Below are positions 35,550-43,874 of a DNA stretch of 64,000 nt, in pieces. The DNA lies in assembly GCF_031457955.1 (NCBI RefSeq), contig NZ_JAVDXN010000001.1:62001-126000 (forward strand), read 5' to 3'. How positions within the stretch are numbered: position 1 is the stretch's first letter; each line of letters begins with the position of its first letter. The position numbers were made by a program, and so were the translations under genes. Below the pieces are notes generated by a model. That model made no database searches and was not told the DNA's origin. It was given only the letters and a program-made list of their open reading frames with translations. The DNA comes from Mixta sp031457955 (GTDB taxonomy: Bacteria > Pseudomonadota > Gammaproteobacteria > Enterobacterales > Enterobacteriaceae).

Positions 35550-36335
35550 ATGGCGAGCAACAAAACGGCGGTGGTGACCGCATCGGATTCCGGTATCGGG
35601 AAAGCCTGCGCGATCATGCTGGCGCAGCAGGGCTACGATATTGGCATTACCTGGCGTTCCGATGAAAAGGGCGCGCAGGGCACCGCCGAAGAGGTACGCA
35701 AACTGGGACGTCAGGCGCAGCTGATCCAGCTCGATCTTTCCGATCCGCAGCAGGGCGGTCAGGCGCTGGAGAAGCTGATTGCGCAGCTGGGCCGCATCGA
35801 TGTGCTGGTGAATAATGCGGGCACGAATATTGAGGGCGAATTTCTTGATATCGCTTTTGATAACTGGCGCAAGGTCTTTACCGTGGATGTCGACGGCGCT
35901 TTTGTCTGCGGACAAATTGCCGCGCGCCAGATGGTTAAGCAGGGCGAGGGCGGACGCATTATTAATATCACCTCGGTGCATGAACATACGCCGCTGCCAG
36001 GGTCGGTGACCTACACCGCCGCCAAACATGCGCTGGGCGGACTGACCAAGTCGATGGCGCTTAGCCTGTTGCCGCACAAGATTCTGGTGAACGCGGTGGC
36101 ACCAGGCGCTATCGCCACGCCGATGAACGACATGGATAATGAGGATGCGCATAACGTTTCGCTGCCGCATATTCCTGCCGGTCGCCCTGGCGACACGCGC
36201 GAAATAGCCAGCATGGTCGCCTGGCTTTGCTCCGAGTGGTCAACCTACACCACCGGTCAATCATTTGTGATCGATGGCGGCTTTATGCTCGCTAACCCAC
36301 AGTTTGCCGCTGCGCAACAGCAGAACGATCGGTAA
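35550..36335 (+). CDS. yohF: YohF, short-chain dehydrogenase/reductase
   Basis: A 261-residue NAD(P)-dependent oxidoreductase of the short-chain dehydrogenase family, closely similar to E. coli YohF. The cofactor loop reads TASDSGIG, the same variant as YohF, followed by NNAG, and the catalytic set includes the Ser in INITSVHEH and YTAAK. The C-terminus VIDGGFMLANPQF matches. E. coli YohF has been described as an acetoin reductase; the substrate here is inferred from that. The ribosome site GAGGAG is six to eight bases upstream. Its neighbours yohD, yohC and dusC are from the same E. coli region. A terminator follows. Confidence 0.94.
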   Translation: MASNKTAVVTASDSGIGKACAIMLAQQGYDIGITWRSDEKGAQGTAEEVRKLGRQAQLIQLDLSDPQQGGQALEKLIAQLGRIDVLVNNAGTNIEGEFLDIAFDNWRKVFTVDVDGAFVCGQIAARQMVKQGEGGRIINITSVHEHTPLPGSVTYTAAKHALGGLTKSMALSLLPHKILVNAVAPGAIATPMNDMDNEDAHNVSLPHIPAGRPGDTREIASMVAWLCSEWSTYTTGQSFVIDGGFMLANPQFAAAQQQNDR

Positions 36336-36361
36336 CCCCAGTTTGGCTGCTTCAGGCGATT

Positions 36362-36392
36362 AACGGGGCCGCCGTCGCCCCGTTTTGCTTTT
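36362..36392 (+). terminator. terminator after yohF
   Basis: An 8-bp stem AACGGGGC / GCCCCGTT with a 7-base loop, followed by a T-rich run (TTGCTTTT). Confidence 0.75.
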
Positions 36393-36447
36393 CCGTTCTG
36401 CCGCCTTCCGCGCTATGATTGGCCGCACAATCAAAAAGGAAGCATGT

Positions 36448-37101
36448 ATGGCAACGGATATTCCCGCGCTGGCGGTACGTGACGTCAGCTATCGGCTGGC
36501 GGATAAAGTTCTGCTGGCTCCTCTCTCTTTTACTTTGCAGCAGCATGAATTCGCCTGGCTCACCGGCCCTTCCGGCAGCGGTAAAACCACCTTATTAAAA
36601 ATCCTGGCGGGCCTGTTAACCCCCGCCAGCGGCAACATCGCGTTTCGCGGCGCTTCGATCGGAACCATGGCGCCGGAAGCCTGGCGGCGGCAGATCGCTT
36701 ACTGTTTCCAGACGCCGCAGCTGTTTGGTGAAAGCGTGTATGACAACCTGGCGTTTCCCTGGCAAATTCGTCAACAGCGGCCGGACAAGCAGGCGCTGCG
36801 TGCCAGCCTGGCGCAGCTGAATTTAGCGCCGGCGATGCTGGAGCAGCCTATCGCCGCGCTTTCCGGCGGCGAACGGCAGCGGGTGGCGCTGCTGCGTAAT
36901 TTACAGTTTCCTCCGGCGGTGTTGCTGCTTGATGAGGTCACCAGCGCGCTCGACAGTGAGAACAAAGCGCGGGTCAAACAGCATATTCAACAAACGGCGC
37001 AGCAGCAGGCGATGAGCGTGCTGTGGATCAGTCACGACCCGCAGGAAATTGACGATGGCGCACGCATTATCTCTTTAACCCGCACGGAAGCCGCACAATG
37101 A
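36448..37101 (+). CDS. fetA: FetA, ABC transporter ATPase (iron export)
   Basis: A 217-residue ABC ATPase, the FetA (YbbL) half of a transporter linked in E. coli to iron export and peroxide resistance. Walker A is GPSGSGKTT, the signature is LSGGERQRV, Walker B is VLLLDEVTSAL, and the switch histidine is in WISHDPQ. The sequence TPQLFGESVYDNLAFPWQIR follows E. coli FetA. I place the start at ATG 36448, after AAAAAGGA; a frame from 36385 would run back into the terminator. Its stop overlaps the fetB start by four bases (ATGA), so the two are co-translated. Confidence 0.93.
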   Translation: MATDIPALAVRDVSYRLADKVLLAPLSFTLQQHEFAWLTGPSGSGKTTLLKILAGLLTPASGNIAFRGASIGTMAPEAWRRQIAYCFQTPQLFGESVYDNLAFPWQIRQQRPDKQALRASLAQLNLAPAMLEQPIAALSGGERQRVALLRNLQFPPAVLLLDEVTSALDSENKARVKQHIQQTAQQQAMSVLWISHDPQEIDDGARIISLTRTEAAQ

Positions 37102-37859
37102 ATCATCCTGAAATCAGCAATACCTCGCTGGCGCTGGCCTTTATGCTGGTGCTGGTGGCGCTGATCGTCAGCCAGAAAGAGAAACTGGGGCTGCATAAAG
37201 ATATTTTATGGAGCGTGGTGCGCGCCATTATCCAGCTCACGCTGGTTGGCTACCTGCTGCACACGCTGTTCGATTTCAATAACCGCTGGCTGACGCTCTC
37301 AATGGTGCTGTTTATCTGTGTTAACGCGGCGCTGCACGCCCGCAAGCGCAGTAAACGCATCGGCAACGCGTTTGTGATCTCGTTTGTCGCTATCGCTTCC
37401 GGCACCGCGCTGACGCTGACTATCCTGGTGCTGAGCGGCGCGATCGCCTTTGTGCCGATGCAGGTGATTCCGGTTTCCGGCATGATCGCCGGTAACGCGA
37501 TGGTCGCGGTGGGGCTGTGCTATACCCAGTTGAATCAGCGCTTTGCGGATAACCGCCAAAAAGTGGAAGAGATGCTGAGCCTCGGCGCGTCGGTTAAACA
37601 GGCTTCGGCGACGCTGGTACGCGACAGCATTCGTGCGGCAATGAGTCCCACGGTGGATGCGGCGAAAACCGTGGGGCTGGTCAGCCTGCCGGGGATGATG
37701 TCAGGACTGATCTTTGCCGGTATCGATCCGATGCTGGCGATTAAGTATCAGATTATGGTGACCTTTATGCTGCTGGGCACGGCGGCGATCTCGACGATTA
37801 TCGCCGCCTGGCTGGGCTATCGCCGCTTTTACAACGCCCGGGCGCAGCTGGTGATTTAA
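37098..37859 (+). CDS. fetB: FetB, ABC transporter permease (iron export)
   Basis: A 253-residue inner-membrane permease, partner of FetA and similar in length to E. coli FetB (YbbM, 259). About seven membrane segments are visible. The family block MIAGNAMVAVGLCYTQLNQRF, the coupling helix region EEMLSLGASVKQA, and VSLPGMMSGLIFAGIDPMLAIKYQIMV are all present. The pair would export iron or relieve iron stress; the direction of transport is taken from E. coli work. Its stop overlaps the stop of convergent yohD within TTAA, leaving no room for a terminator between the genes. Confidence 0.94.
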   Translation: MNHPEISNTSLALAFMLVLVALIVSQKEKLGLHKDILWSVVRAIIQLTLVGYLLHTLFDFNNRWLTLSMVLFICVNAALHARKRSKRIGNAFVISFVAIASGTALTLTILVLSGAIAFVPMQVIPVSGMIAGNAMVAVGLCYTQLNQRFADNRQKVEEMLSLGASVKQASATLVRDSIRAAMSPTVDAAKTVGLVSLPGMMSGLIFAGIDPMLAIKYQIMVTFMLLGTAAISTIIAAWLGYRRFYNARAQLVI

Positions 37860-38431
37860 TCCTCATGCCGCCGTGACCAGTGGCGAAACGCCAGGCGCAA
37901 CAGCAAAACAAAGCCCACCGCCACGGCCAGCCACAGCAGATGTTTCAGGTGATGATCGAGGCGGTGCAGCCACGGCGTGATGACCTCACCGGCAAAATAG
38001 CCGAGTGTGACAAACACCAGCGCCCAGATACAGGCGCCGATAGCGTTAAAAATCAGAAACTTCAGCGGGCTGAGGCGGCTGGCACCGATAATCACCGGGC
38101 CGATAATGCGAAAACCATACATAAAGCGCACGCCAATAATAAACAGTACCGGATGGCGACGGATCATCTGATTGGCGCGCTTCAGCTTGCCCTGATGTTT
38201 TTTGAAGCGGCGCAGAATACGGGAGCCGAACTGACGGCCAATATAAAAAAGTATTTGATCGCCCACAAAGCCGCCAAGCATCACCGCCAGCACCACGCCG
38301 CTGTAGCGCAGCAGCTGCTCGTGCGCCATGACGCCGCCCAGCAGCGCGAACGTCTCTCCTTCAGCAATACAGCCAATAACCACAGCCAGATAACCATACT
38401 GCTCAATGAACTGGTTGATATCAAATTGCAA
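37856..38431 (-). CDS. yohD: YohD, DedA family membrane protein
   Basis: A 191-residue inner-membrane protein of the DedA (SNARE-associated/VTT) family, matching E. coli YohD in length and most segments. Visible landmarks are YGYLAVVIGCIAEGETFALLGG, GGFVGDQILFYIGRQFGSR, and the GxxFMxGFRIIGP arginine motif (RFMYGFRIIGPVIIGASRL). DedA proteins help move undecaprenyl phosphate or other lipids across the membrane; which lipid YohD handles is not known. It is divergent from yohC, with which it sits in E. coli too, and it is convergent with fetB. Confidence 0.93.
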   Translation of the reverse strand: MQFDINQFIEQYGYLAVVIGCIAEGETFALLGGVMAHEQLLRYSGVVLAVMLGGFVGDQILFYIGRQFGSRILRRFKKHQGKLKRANQMIRRHPVLFIIGVRFMYGFRIIGPVIIGASRLSPLKFLIFNAIGACIWALVFVTLGYFAGEVITPWLHRLDHHLKHLLWLAVAVGFVLLLRLAFRHWSRRHED

Positions 38432-38608
38432 AACGTACCGTCCCTTTTATCCTTAGCGTCAGGGTAAGTGTACACCCCGTTAACCGCGCCTTGCGAATAA
38501 ACGCCGTAAGCAGAAAAGGTTGTGGCGCTGATTGGTGGAAAAGTAGCCAGGTGACGTATACTTGAGTGAACGCCGCCGGGTCGGCGGCAGGTCGCTGAGG
38601 GCTCTATC

Positions 38609-39196
38609 ATGAACCATGTCTGGGGACTTCTGGCGCATCCCAATCAGGAGATGCGCGCAATCGAACGGGAAAATGAAAGCGTTTCCCACCACTATACTCA
38701 CCACGTTTTACTGATGGCGGCGATTCCGGTGATCTGCTCGCTGATCGGCACCACGCAAATGGGCTGGTATCTCGGCGGAGGACACACGGTTCCGCTTGCG
38801 CTTTCTACCGGACTGATGCTGGCCGTGTTGTTTTATCTGCTGATTCTGGGCGGTGTGGCGGTGATGGGCCGCGTGATCCACTGGATGGCGCGCGATTATC
38901 CCCAGCGCCCCAGCATCCAGCGCTGTACGGTATTTGCTGGTTATGTCGCCACGCCGCTGTTTTTGAGCGGTGTTATCGCGCTCTATCCGGTGGTCTGGCT
39001 CTGCGTACTGGCAGGCGCGGTGGCGCTGGCCTGGACCGGCTATCTGCTCTATGTCGGCATTCCGCAGTTGCTGAATATCGACCGCGACGAGAGCCTGCGT
39101 TTTTCTGGCTCTACGCTTGCCATCGGCATTCTGCTGTTTGAAGTGCTGCTGGCGTTGACGGTGCTGCTGTGGGGCTATGGTTCCCGCATGGGATAA
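38609..39196 (+). CDS. yohC: YohC, Yip1 family inner-membrane protein
   Basis: A 195-residue inner-membrane protein of the Yip1 family with five likely membrane segments, the same length as E. coli YohC. Conserved blocks include MNHVWGLLAHPNQEMRAIERENESVSHHYTHHVLLMAAIPVICSLIGTTQ (read in parts) near the N-terminus, VFAGYVATPLFLSGV and STLAIGILLFEVLLALTVLLWGYG at the end. No function is known. It begins after a 177-bp divergent gap with yohD. A hairpin at 39225-39252 separates it from the convergent higBA operon. Confidence 0.93.
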   Translation: MNHVWGLLAHPNQEMRAIERENESVSHHYTHHVLLMAAIPVICSLIGTTQMGWYLGGGHTVPLALSTGLMLAVLFYLLILGGVAVMGRVIHWMARDYPQRPSIQRCTVFAGYVATPLFLSGVIALYPVVWLCVLAGAVALAWTGYLLYVGIPQLLNIDRDESLRFSGSTLAIGILLFEVLLALTVLLWGYGSRMG

Positions 39197-39224
39197 AGCG
39201 CGCTTTGTGTAACGGGCGCGGCCT

Positions 39225-39252
39225 CAGTAAGCCACCTGCGGGTGGCTTACTG
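39225..39252. terminator. hairpin between yohC and higA
   Basis: A 12-bp perfect stem CAGTAAGCCACC / GGTGGCTTACTG with a 4-base loop between two convergent genes. No T-run is seen on either side. Confidence 0.6.
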
Positions 39253-39268
39253 GCAAGGTTGCCTGGGG

Positions 39269-39610
39269 TTATGCGGTGTCTTTGAGCATCTCTTCACGGC
39301 GGGCCAAAAAGTCATGTGCAGTACAAATGCGGTTAAGTTCTTCCTGAGTACGGGCATCATTTTCTACCTCCCATACGTTGACGGCCGCCTGCAGGTTAAG
39401 CCAAAAATCAACGGTGGTATCAAACGCTTTTGCCAGGCGAAACGCCATATCAGTAGTGAGTTTGCGGTTATTATTAACTAATGCACTGACCGTATTGCGG
39501 TGAACGTTAACCATTTCAGCCAGATCGTTAATTTTCAGGTTAAGCGGCTCCAGATATTCATACTGAAGCACATCTCCAACGGTAGTTGGCTTTCTTGTCG
39601 CTTGTTTCAT
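39269..39610 (-). CDS. higA: HigA-type antitoxin (XRE family)
   Basis: A 113-residue helix-turn-helix protein of the HigA (VapI) antitoxin family. The DNA-binding helices are in LKINDLAEMVNVHRNTVSALVNNNRKLTTDMAFRLAKAF, and the family tail DTTVDFWLNLQAAVNVWE follows. It would neutralise the toxin encoded just upstream and repress the shared promoter. I choose ATG 39610 (MKQATRKPTTVG), which has GGGA about seven bases upstream; the ATG six codons earlier overlaps that site. The order toxin then antitoxin is typical of higBA. The gap between the two genes is 75 bp. Confidence 0.9.
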   Translation of the reverse strand: MKQATRKPTTVGDVLQYEYLEPLNLKINDLAEMVNVHRNTVSALVNNNRKLTTDMAFRLAKAFDTTVDFWLNLQAAVNVWEVENDARTQEELNRICTAHDFLARREEMLKDTA

Positions 39611-39685
39611 AGCTAAATCCCATTGCATATTAACCGGTCATTAAGAGGAAAAGCGGCCTGGAAAACGGGGCGCAATAAAATATTT

Positions 39686-39982
39686 TTAGTAATTATGCGG
39701 ATCAAGGTAAAGGTCTTCTGCCTTTCCGTTGACCCATTTAAATATTAATCGGTATTTTTTATTTACCCGAATCGACGAATAGCCTTTTAATTTCCCTGAC
39801 AACTCTTCATAGCGGTTACTGGGGGGCGAGCGCAAATCGAGATACGAGGCCGCCGCATTGATCATATCAAGTTTGCGTGCAAGCGTAGTCTGGATGTCCG
39901 CGGGTATTTTCCTGGCTGGTGTTGAGTGATAAAAGAACGCTGCCAGCCAGGGATCGCGAAAGCTTCCGATGCTATTTAACAT
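39686..39982 (-). CDS. higB: HigB-type toxin (RelE/ParE superfamily)
   Basis: A 98-residue toxin of the HigB/RelE superfamily, which cleaves mRNA on the ribosome. The family pattern is clear: SFRDPWLAAFFYHST at the N-terminus, LARKLDMINAAASYLDLRSPPSNRYEELSGKLKGYSSIRVNKKYRLIF, and the C-terminal W-x-N-G / YLDPHNY. The basic residues of the active surface (Lys/Arg around KGYSSIRVNKKYR) are retained, so it looks functional. The start at 39982 has two AAGG copies within 15 bases upstream, part of an 8-bp tandem repeat. The gap 39983-40230 shows no other gene. Confidence 0.9.
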   Translation of the reverse strand: MLNSIGSFRDPWLAAFFYHSTPARKIPADIQTTLARKLDMINAAASYLDLRSPPSNRYEELSGKLKGYSSIRVNKKYRLIFKWVNGKAEDLYLDPHNY

Positions 39983-40230
39983 TCCCTTGTTACCTTGTTA
40001 ATCACCGTTTGATAATGCTAACGCACATTTGCACTGTGCTCAAGTGCATTGGGCTATTTTTCCCCTGAATGGATCATCTTTCTGTTTACGCGCAGAAACG
40101 AATCTCTGATAGGAATTTACTGAGTGCCCGGCGTATTATGCTGCTTGCCAGCCGCCGCACCTGTTGACTCTTGCGACGGCAGCCTGTGTTACGCACAGCG
40201 CGCAATCCTGAAACGGTAAGTTGTTAAACG

Positions 40231-41178
40231 ATGCCCGCAAAATTTCGTTATTCGTTGTTGAGCCTGGCTTTTCTTTTTTCTGCGCCGGGCATGGTGGGGC
40301 AGGCCGTTGCCGCGTCGCCATTAAGCACGCCCGCGCCGCTCTCTCAGCCGCAAATCGCCTCCGGCAGCGCGATGATTGTCGATCTGAATACCAATAAAGT
40401 GCTGTACGCCAGCCATCCAGATCGGGTACGGCCCATCGCCTCGATAACCAAAGTGATGACGGCGATGGTGGTGCTGGATGCGCATCAGCCGCTGGATGAG
40501 ATGCTGAATGTCGATATCAGCCATACGCCGGAAATGCGCGGCGTATTTTCCCGCGTACGCCTGAAAAGCGCCATCAGCCGCAAAAATATGCTGCTGCTGG
40601 CGCTGATGTCATCGGAAAACCGCGCGGCGGCCAGCCTGGCGCATCACTATCCCGGCGGGTATGAAGCATTTATTCGCGCCATGAACGCCAAAGCGCGTTC
40701 GTTGGGCATGACCAACACGCATTATGTCGAGCCAACCGGCCTGTCGATTCATAACGTATCCACCGCCCGCGACCTGACCAAACTGCTGATCGCCACCAAA
40801 CGCTATCCGCTGCTGGGCCAGCTCAGTACCACGCATGAGGAGATGGCGCGCTTCAGCAACCCGGACTATACGCTGCCGTTCCGTAACACCAATCATCTGG
40901 TTTATAAGCCGGACTGGCATATTCAGCTGACCAAAACCGGTTTTACTAATCAGGCGGGGCACTGCCTGGTGATGCGTACGGTGATTAAACAGCGCCCGGT
41001 AGCGCTGGTGGTGCTGGACGCCTTCGGCAAGTATACCCACTTTGCCGATGCCAGGCGGCTGCGCGACTGGCTGGAGACCGGCAAATCCGCGCCGGTTCCG
41101 GCGGCGGCGCTGGCCTATAAAAAGCAAAAAACCGGCCTGACCGCCAGCAACAACCTTAACGACAGCGCAGTGGAATAA
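40231..41178 (+). CDS. pbpG: D-alanyl-D-alanine endopeptidase (PBP7)
   Basis: A 315-residue periplasmic low-molecular-weight penicillin-binding protein that cuts peptide cross-links in peptidoglycan. A signal peptide covers about 1-28 (GQAVAA-SPL). The three active-site motifs are intact: SITK (71-74), SEN (128-130) and KTG (235-237). It matches E. coli PbpG (310 residues) along its length. In E. coli it also lies next to yohC and dld, so the local order is conserved, except that higBA has come between yohC and pbpG. Confidence 0.96.
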   Translation: MPAKFRYSLLSLAFLFSAPGMVGQAVAASPLSTPAPLSQPQIASGSAMIVDLNTNKVLYASHPDRVRPIASITKVMTAMVVLDAHQPLDEMLNVDISHTPEMRGVFSRVRLKSAISRKNMLLLALMSSENRAAASLAHHYPGGYEAFIRAMNAKARSLGMTNTHYVEPTGLSIHNVSTARDLTKLLIATKRYPLLGQLSTTHEEMARFSNPDYTLPFRNTNHLVYKPDWHIQLTKTGFTNQAGHCLVMRTVIKQRPVALVVLDAFGKYTHFADARRLRDWLETGKSAPVPAAALAYKKQKTGLTASNNLNDSAVE

Positions 41179-41386
41179 CGCGTTATCCTTCCGCAGCGCG
41201 CGCCGCACAGCCCGGCCCGCGCTGCATATCCGCCACATCGGGCGGCGGCGCATCTCATCACCTATTCTTATCTTCGATCGGGGATTTTTCTTCACGCTTT
41301 CCTATAGTGAAGCCGTAGGCAAAAGCATAAACTGGCGCGCGATCGCGGCGAGGCCGTGGAACAGAAACTGAGTGGAACGACTTTCG

Positions 41387-43828
41387 ATGTCAAAGTGGTT
41401 ACGATTAATGCGGGCAAGCCTGCTGGCGCTGCTGGTAGTGGCGCCGTTTGCTCTTCACGCGGCGGAAAACGCGGAAGATAGCGCGGCGGTGGGTGAAGAG
41501 GCCGTAGTAAAAGTGAATGCTTCGGTTGAACTGCCGAAGATGCAAAAAATCCTCGATAAAATCAAAGGACAAATTTCCGGCGACACTAATGACGCACAGC
41601 TTTCTCAGCTCAACGATATGGCGCTGGAACTGTCGGGCAATGCGGATACGCTGGGTCAGGCGCTGATTCCGCAGCGCCAGCAGCTACTGGCGCAGCTGGC
41701 GGTATTAGGGCCGGCACCGCAAGCGGACAGCGGCGTTAAAGAGACGCCGGAAGTAACCCGCAAGCGCAACACGCTGGAAAACCAAAAGCAGAAGCTGGAT
41801 GAGCAAATTAAACAGGCGGAGACGATCAAAAGCGGCTCGCTGAACCTCAGCGCGCAGATCGTTAACCTGCGGCGCGATAATCTGAAAACGCAGCTGGCGC
41901 TGAATTCCGGCAGCATTTTCGGCCCGCGCTTCTGGTCGCCGCTGTTTGGGATGCAGCAACGGGATGGCGATAAGCTGGCTAACTTCCGCGATGAGCTGGC
42001 GGATTCCGTGGCGCTGGCGTGGGAGCCAGGCTGGCGGCTCGGCACCGTTTTGTGGCTGGTTGCCGCAGCATTGGTCGCTACGTTGGGCCGTCGCTACGGG
42101 GAAGAGTTTCTCGCCTGGGTCAGCATTCACAAATTGCCGGAAGGGCGTTTGCGGCGCAGCTTCCTGGCGGCCGCGACCGCCCTGACCACGCTGGTGGCGG
42201 TGGTGCTGGCGTTTAACTTTCTTGACCAGGCCTTTACCCGTCGGGAAGCGGTCTCAGATGATGTGCAGGGCTTTGTCGATCGTCTGGTCGAGCTTAGCGT
42301 GTTCTGCGGCCTGATTGCCGGGCTGGGACGCGCCTTCCTTTCAACGCGTCGCACTTCATGGCGGCTGCCAGCGATCTCCAACGAGGTGGCGCAGGCGCTG
42401 AAGCCTTACCCGCCGCTCACCGCGTCGCTGGTCTTTGTCTTTCAGATGGTCGAGGCGCTGAACAGCACCGTCGGCACCAGCGTCGGCACCACCATTCTGG
42501 CGAACGGCCTGACGGCGTTGCTGGTTGGCGCCACGGCGCTCTCTATTAGCTTCCGTTCCAGCCGGGTACGCCGCCGACTGGTACAGGAAGGACAGGTGCC
42601 GGAGGCGAAATCGACCCTGGTCGGCCTGATCCAGATGGCGATTACGCTGATCGGGTTGGCGATTATGCTGTCGTTGATTATCGGCTACGTTACCCTGGCG
42701 CGCTTCCTGAGCTATGAGCTGATCTGGGTTGGTATTGTCTGTGGCGCTTATTATTTCCTTAGCCATCTGGTCAGCGACGGCTGTGAAACGCTGCTATCGG
42801 TCAACAGCCGAACCGGCAAACAGCTGCAAACCTCGCTGAACATTGATGAGCGGCATTTGTCACAGGCGGCGGCGCTGCTGTCGGCGCTGGGCAAAACCAT
42901 TCTGCTGCTGTTTGCGGTGGTGGCGGTGCTGAATGGCACCTTCGGGACCTCGACGCCGATTGAGCTGCTGCAAAAAGCGGTGGAGTTCTGGGGCGGCAAA
43001 GGGCTGGAATCGCTGAATATTGTCCCGGCGCATCTGGTGAATGCGCTGCTGTGCATGGCGGTAGGGATTTATGTGCTGCGCGTGGTGCGTCGCTGGCTGG
43101 ATAACGATTTCCTGCCGAAAACCACCATGGATACCGGCATGCGCGTGTCGCTGGTGACGCTGTTCAGCAATATCGGCTACGTGCTGGTGATTCTGCTGAC
43201 GCTCTCTACCATGGGCGTGCAGTGGAACAAGCTGGCATGGATTGTCAGCGCGCTGTCGGTGGGGATTGGTTTTGGTTTGCAGGAGATCGTGAAAAACTTT
43301 ATCTCCGGCCTGATTCTGCTGACCGAACGTCCGGTTAAGGTAGGCGACCTGGTGAGCATCAGCGGCATCGAGGGCGATATTCGCCGTATCAACGTGCGCG
43401 CCACGGAGATTCAGCTGGGCGACAAATCCACGGTCATCGTACCGAACTCGCAGCTGATCTCGCAAAACGTGCGTAACGCTACCATGGGCAACGCGCAGGG
43501 CGTGGTCACCATTACGCTGACCTTCCCGCTGGATATCGATCCGGTACAGGTGCGCGAGATTTTACTGTCGGTTTATAACGACAACGAACGCATCCTCGAG
43601 ACGCCAGAGCCGTCGGTCAGCTTTAAGGATCTGACGCCGCAGGGTATCGTGCTGAGCGTCACCGGTAATGTCTCTAACCAACGGCAAATTGCTGGTGCGA
43701 AAAGCGATCTGCTGTTTGATATTCTGACGCGCCTGCGCAAAGAAGGCATTGTGCTGTCGCGTCCGCAAACCATGATTATCGAGCAAAAGAATGGCGAAGT
43801 AGTGGTGAAGGAGCCGCAGCAGAGCTAA
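41387..43828 (+). CDS. MscS-family mechanosensitive channel with DUF3772 domain
   Basis: A large inner-membrane channel of 813 residues that would open under membrane tension and release solutes. A signal peptide (about 1-25, FALHAAENAED) leads into a periplasmic coiled-coil DUF3772-type domain (~35-200). About ten membrane segments follow. The MscS core begins near residue 610 with the pore helix (KLAWIVSALSVGIGFGLQEIVKNFISGLILL) and the beta domain VKVGDLVSISGIEGDIRRINVRATEI, then IVPNSQLISQNVRN. It is not the E. coli YbiO or MscM by length. Start: ATG 41387 gives a good signal peptide; a GTG five codons earlier is in frame. Confidence 0.88.
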   Translation: MSKWLRLMRASLLALLVVAPFALHAAENAEDSAAVGEEAVVKVNASVELPKMQKILDKIKGQISGDTNDAQLSQLNDMALELSGNADTLGQALIPQRQQLLAQLAVLGPAPQADSGVKETPEVTRKRNTLENQKQKLDEQIKQAETIKSGSLNLSAQIVNLRRDNLKTQLALNSGSIFGPRFWSPLFGMQQRDGDKLANFRDELADSVALAWEPGWRLGTVLWLVAAALVATLGRRYGEEFLAWVSIHKLPEGRLRRSFLAAATALTTLVAVVLAFNFLDQAFTRREAVSDDVQGFVDRLVELSVFCGLIAGLGRAFLSTRRTSWRLPAISNEVAQALKPYPPLTASLVFVFQMVEALNSTVGTSVGTTILANGLTALLVGATALSISFRSSRVRRRLVQEGQVPEAKSTLVGLIQMAITLIGLAIMLSLIIGYVTLARFLSYELIWVGIVCGAYYFLSHLVSDGCETLLSVNSRTGKQLQTSLNIDERHLSQAAALLSALGKTILLLFAVVAVLNGTFGTSTPIELLQKAVEFWGGKGLESLNIVPAHLVNALLCMAVGIYVLRVVRRWLDNDFLPKTTMDTGMRVSLVTLFSNIGYVLVILLTLSTMGVQWNKLAWIVSALSVGIGFGLQEIVKNFISGLILLTERPVKVGDLVSISGIEGDIRRINVRATEIQLGDKSTVIVPNSQLISQNVRNATMGNAQGVVTITLTFPLDIDPVQVREILLSVYNDNERILETPEPSVSFKDLTPQGIVLSVTGNVSNQRQIAGAKSDLLFDILTRLRKEGIVLSRPQTMIIEQKNGEVVVKEPQQS

Positions 43829-43839
43829 GTGGTCTCAAC

Positions 43840-43869
43840 GCCGCCTCTCCACAGGGAAGGGCGGCTTTT
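43840..43869. terminator. terminator between the MscS gene and dld
   Basis: Stem GCCGCC / GGCGGC with a 14-base loop, followed by TTTTAAT on the plus strand, in a 46-bp gap between convergent genes. Confidence 0.6.
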
Positions 43870-43874
43870 AATGA

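Noticed and set aside
41194..41225. GC-rich inverted repeat after pbpG as a terminator
   Set aside because: Loop of about 17 bases and no T-run; too weak to call.
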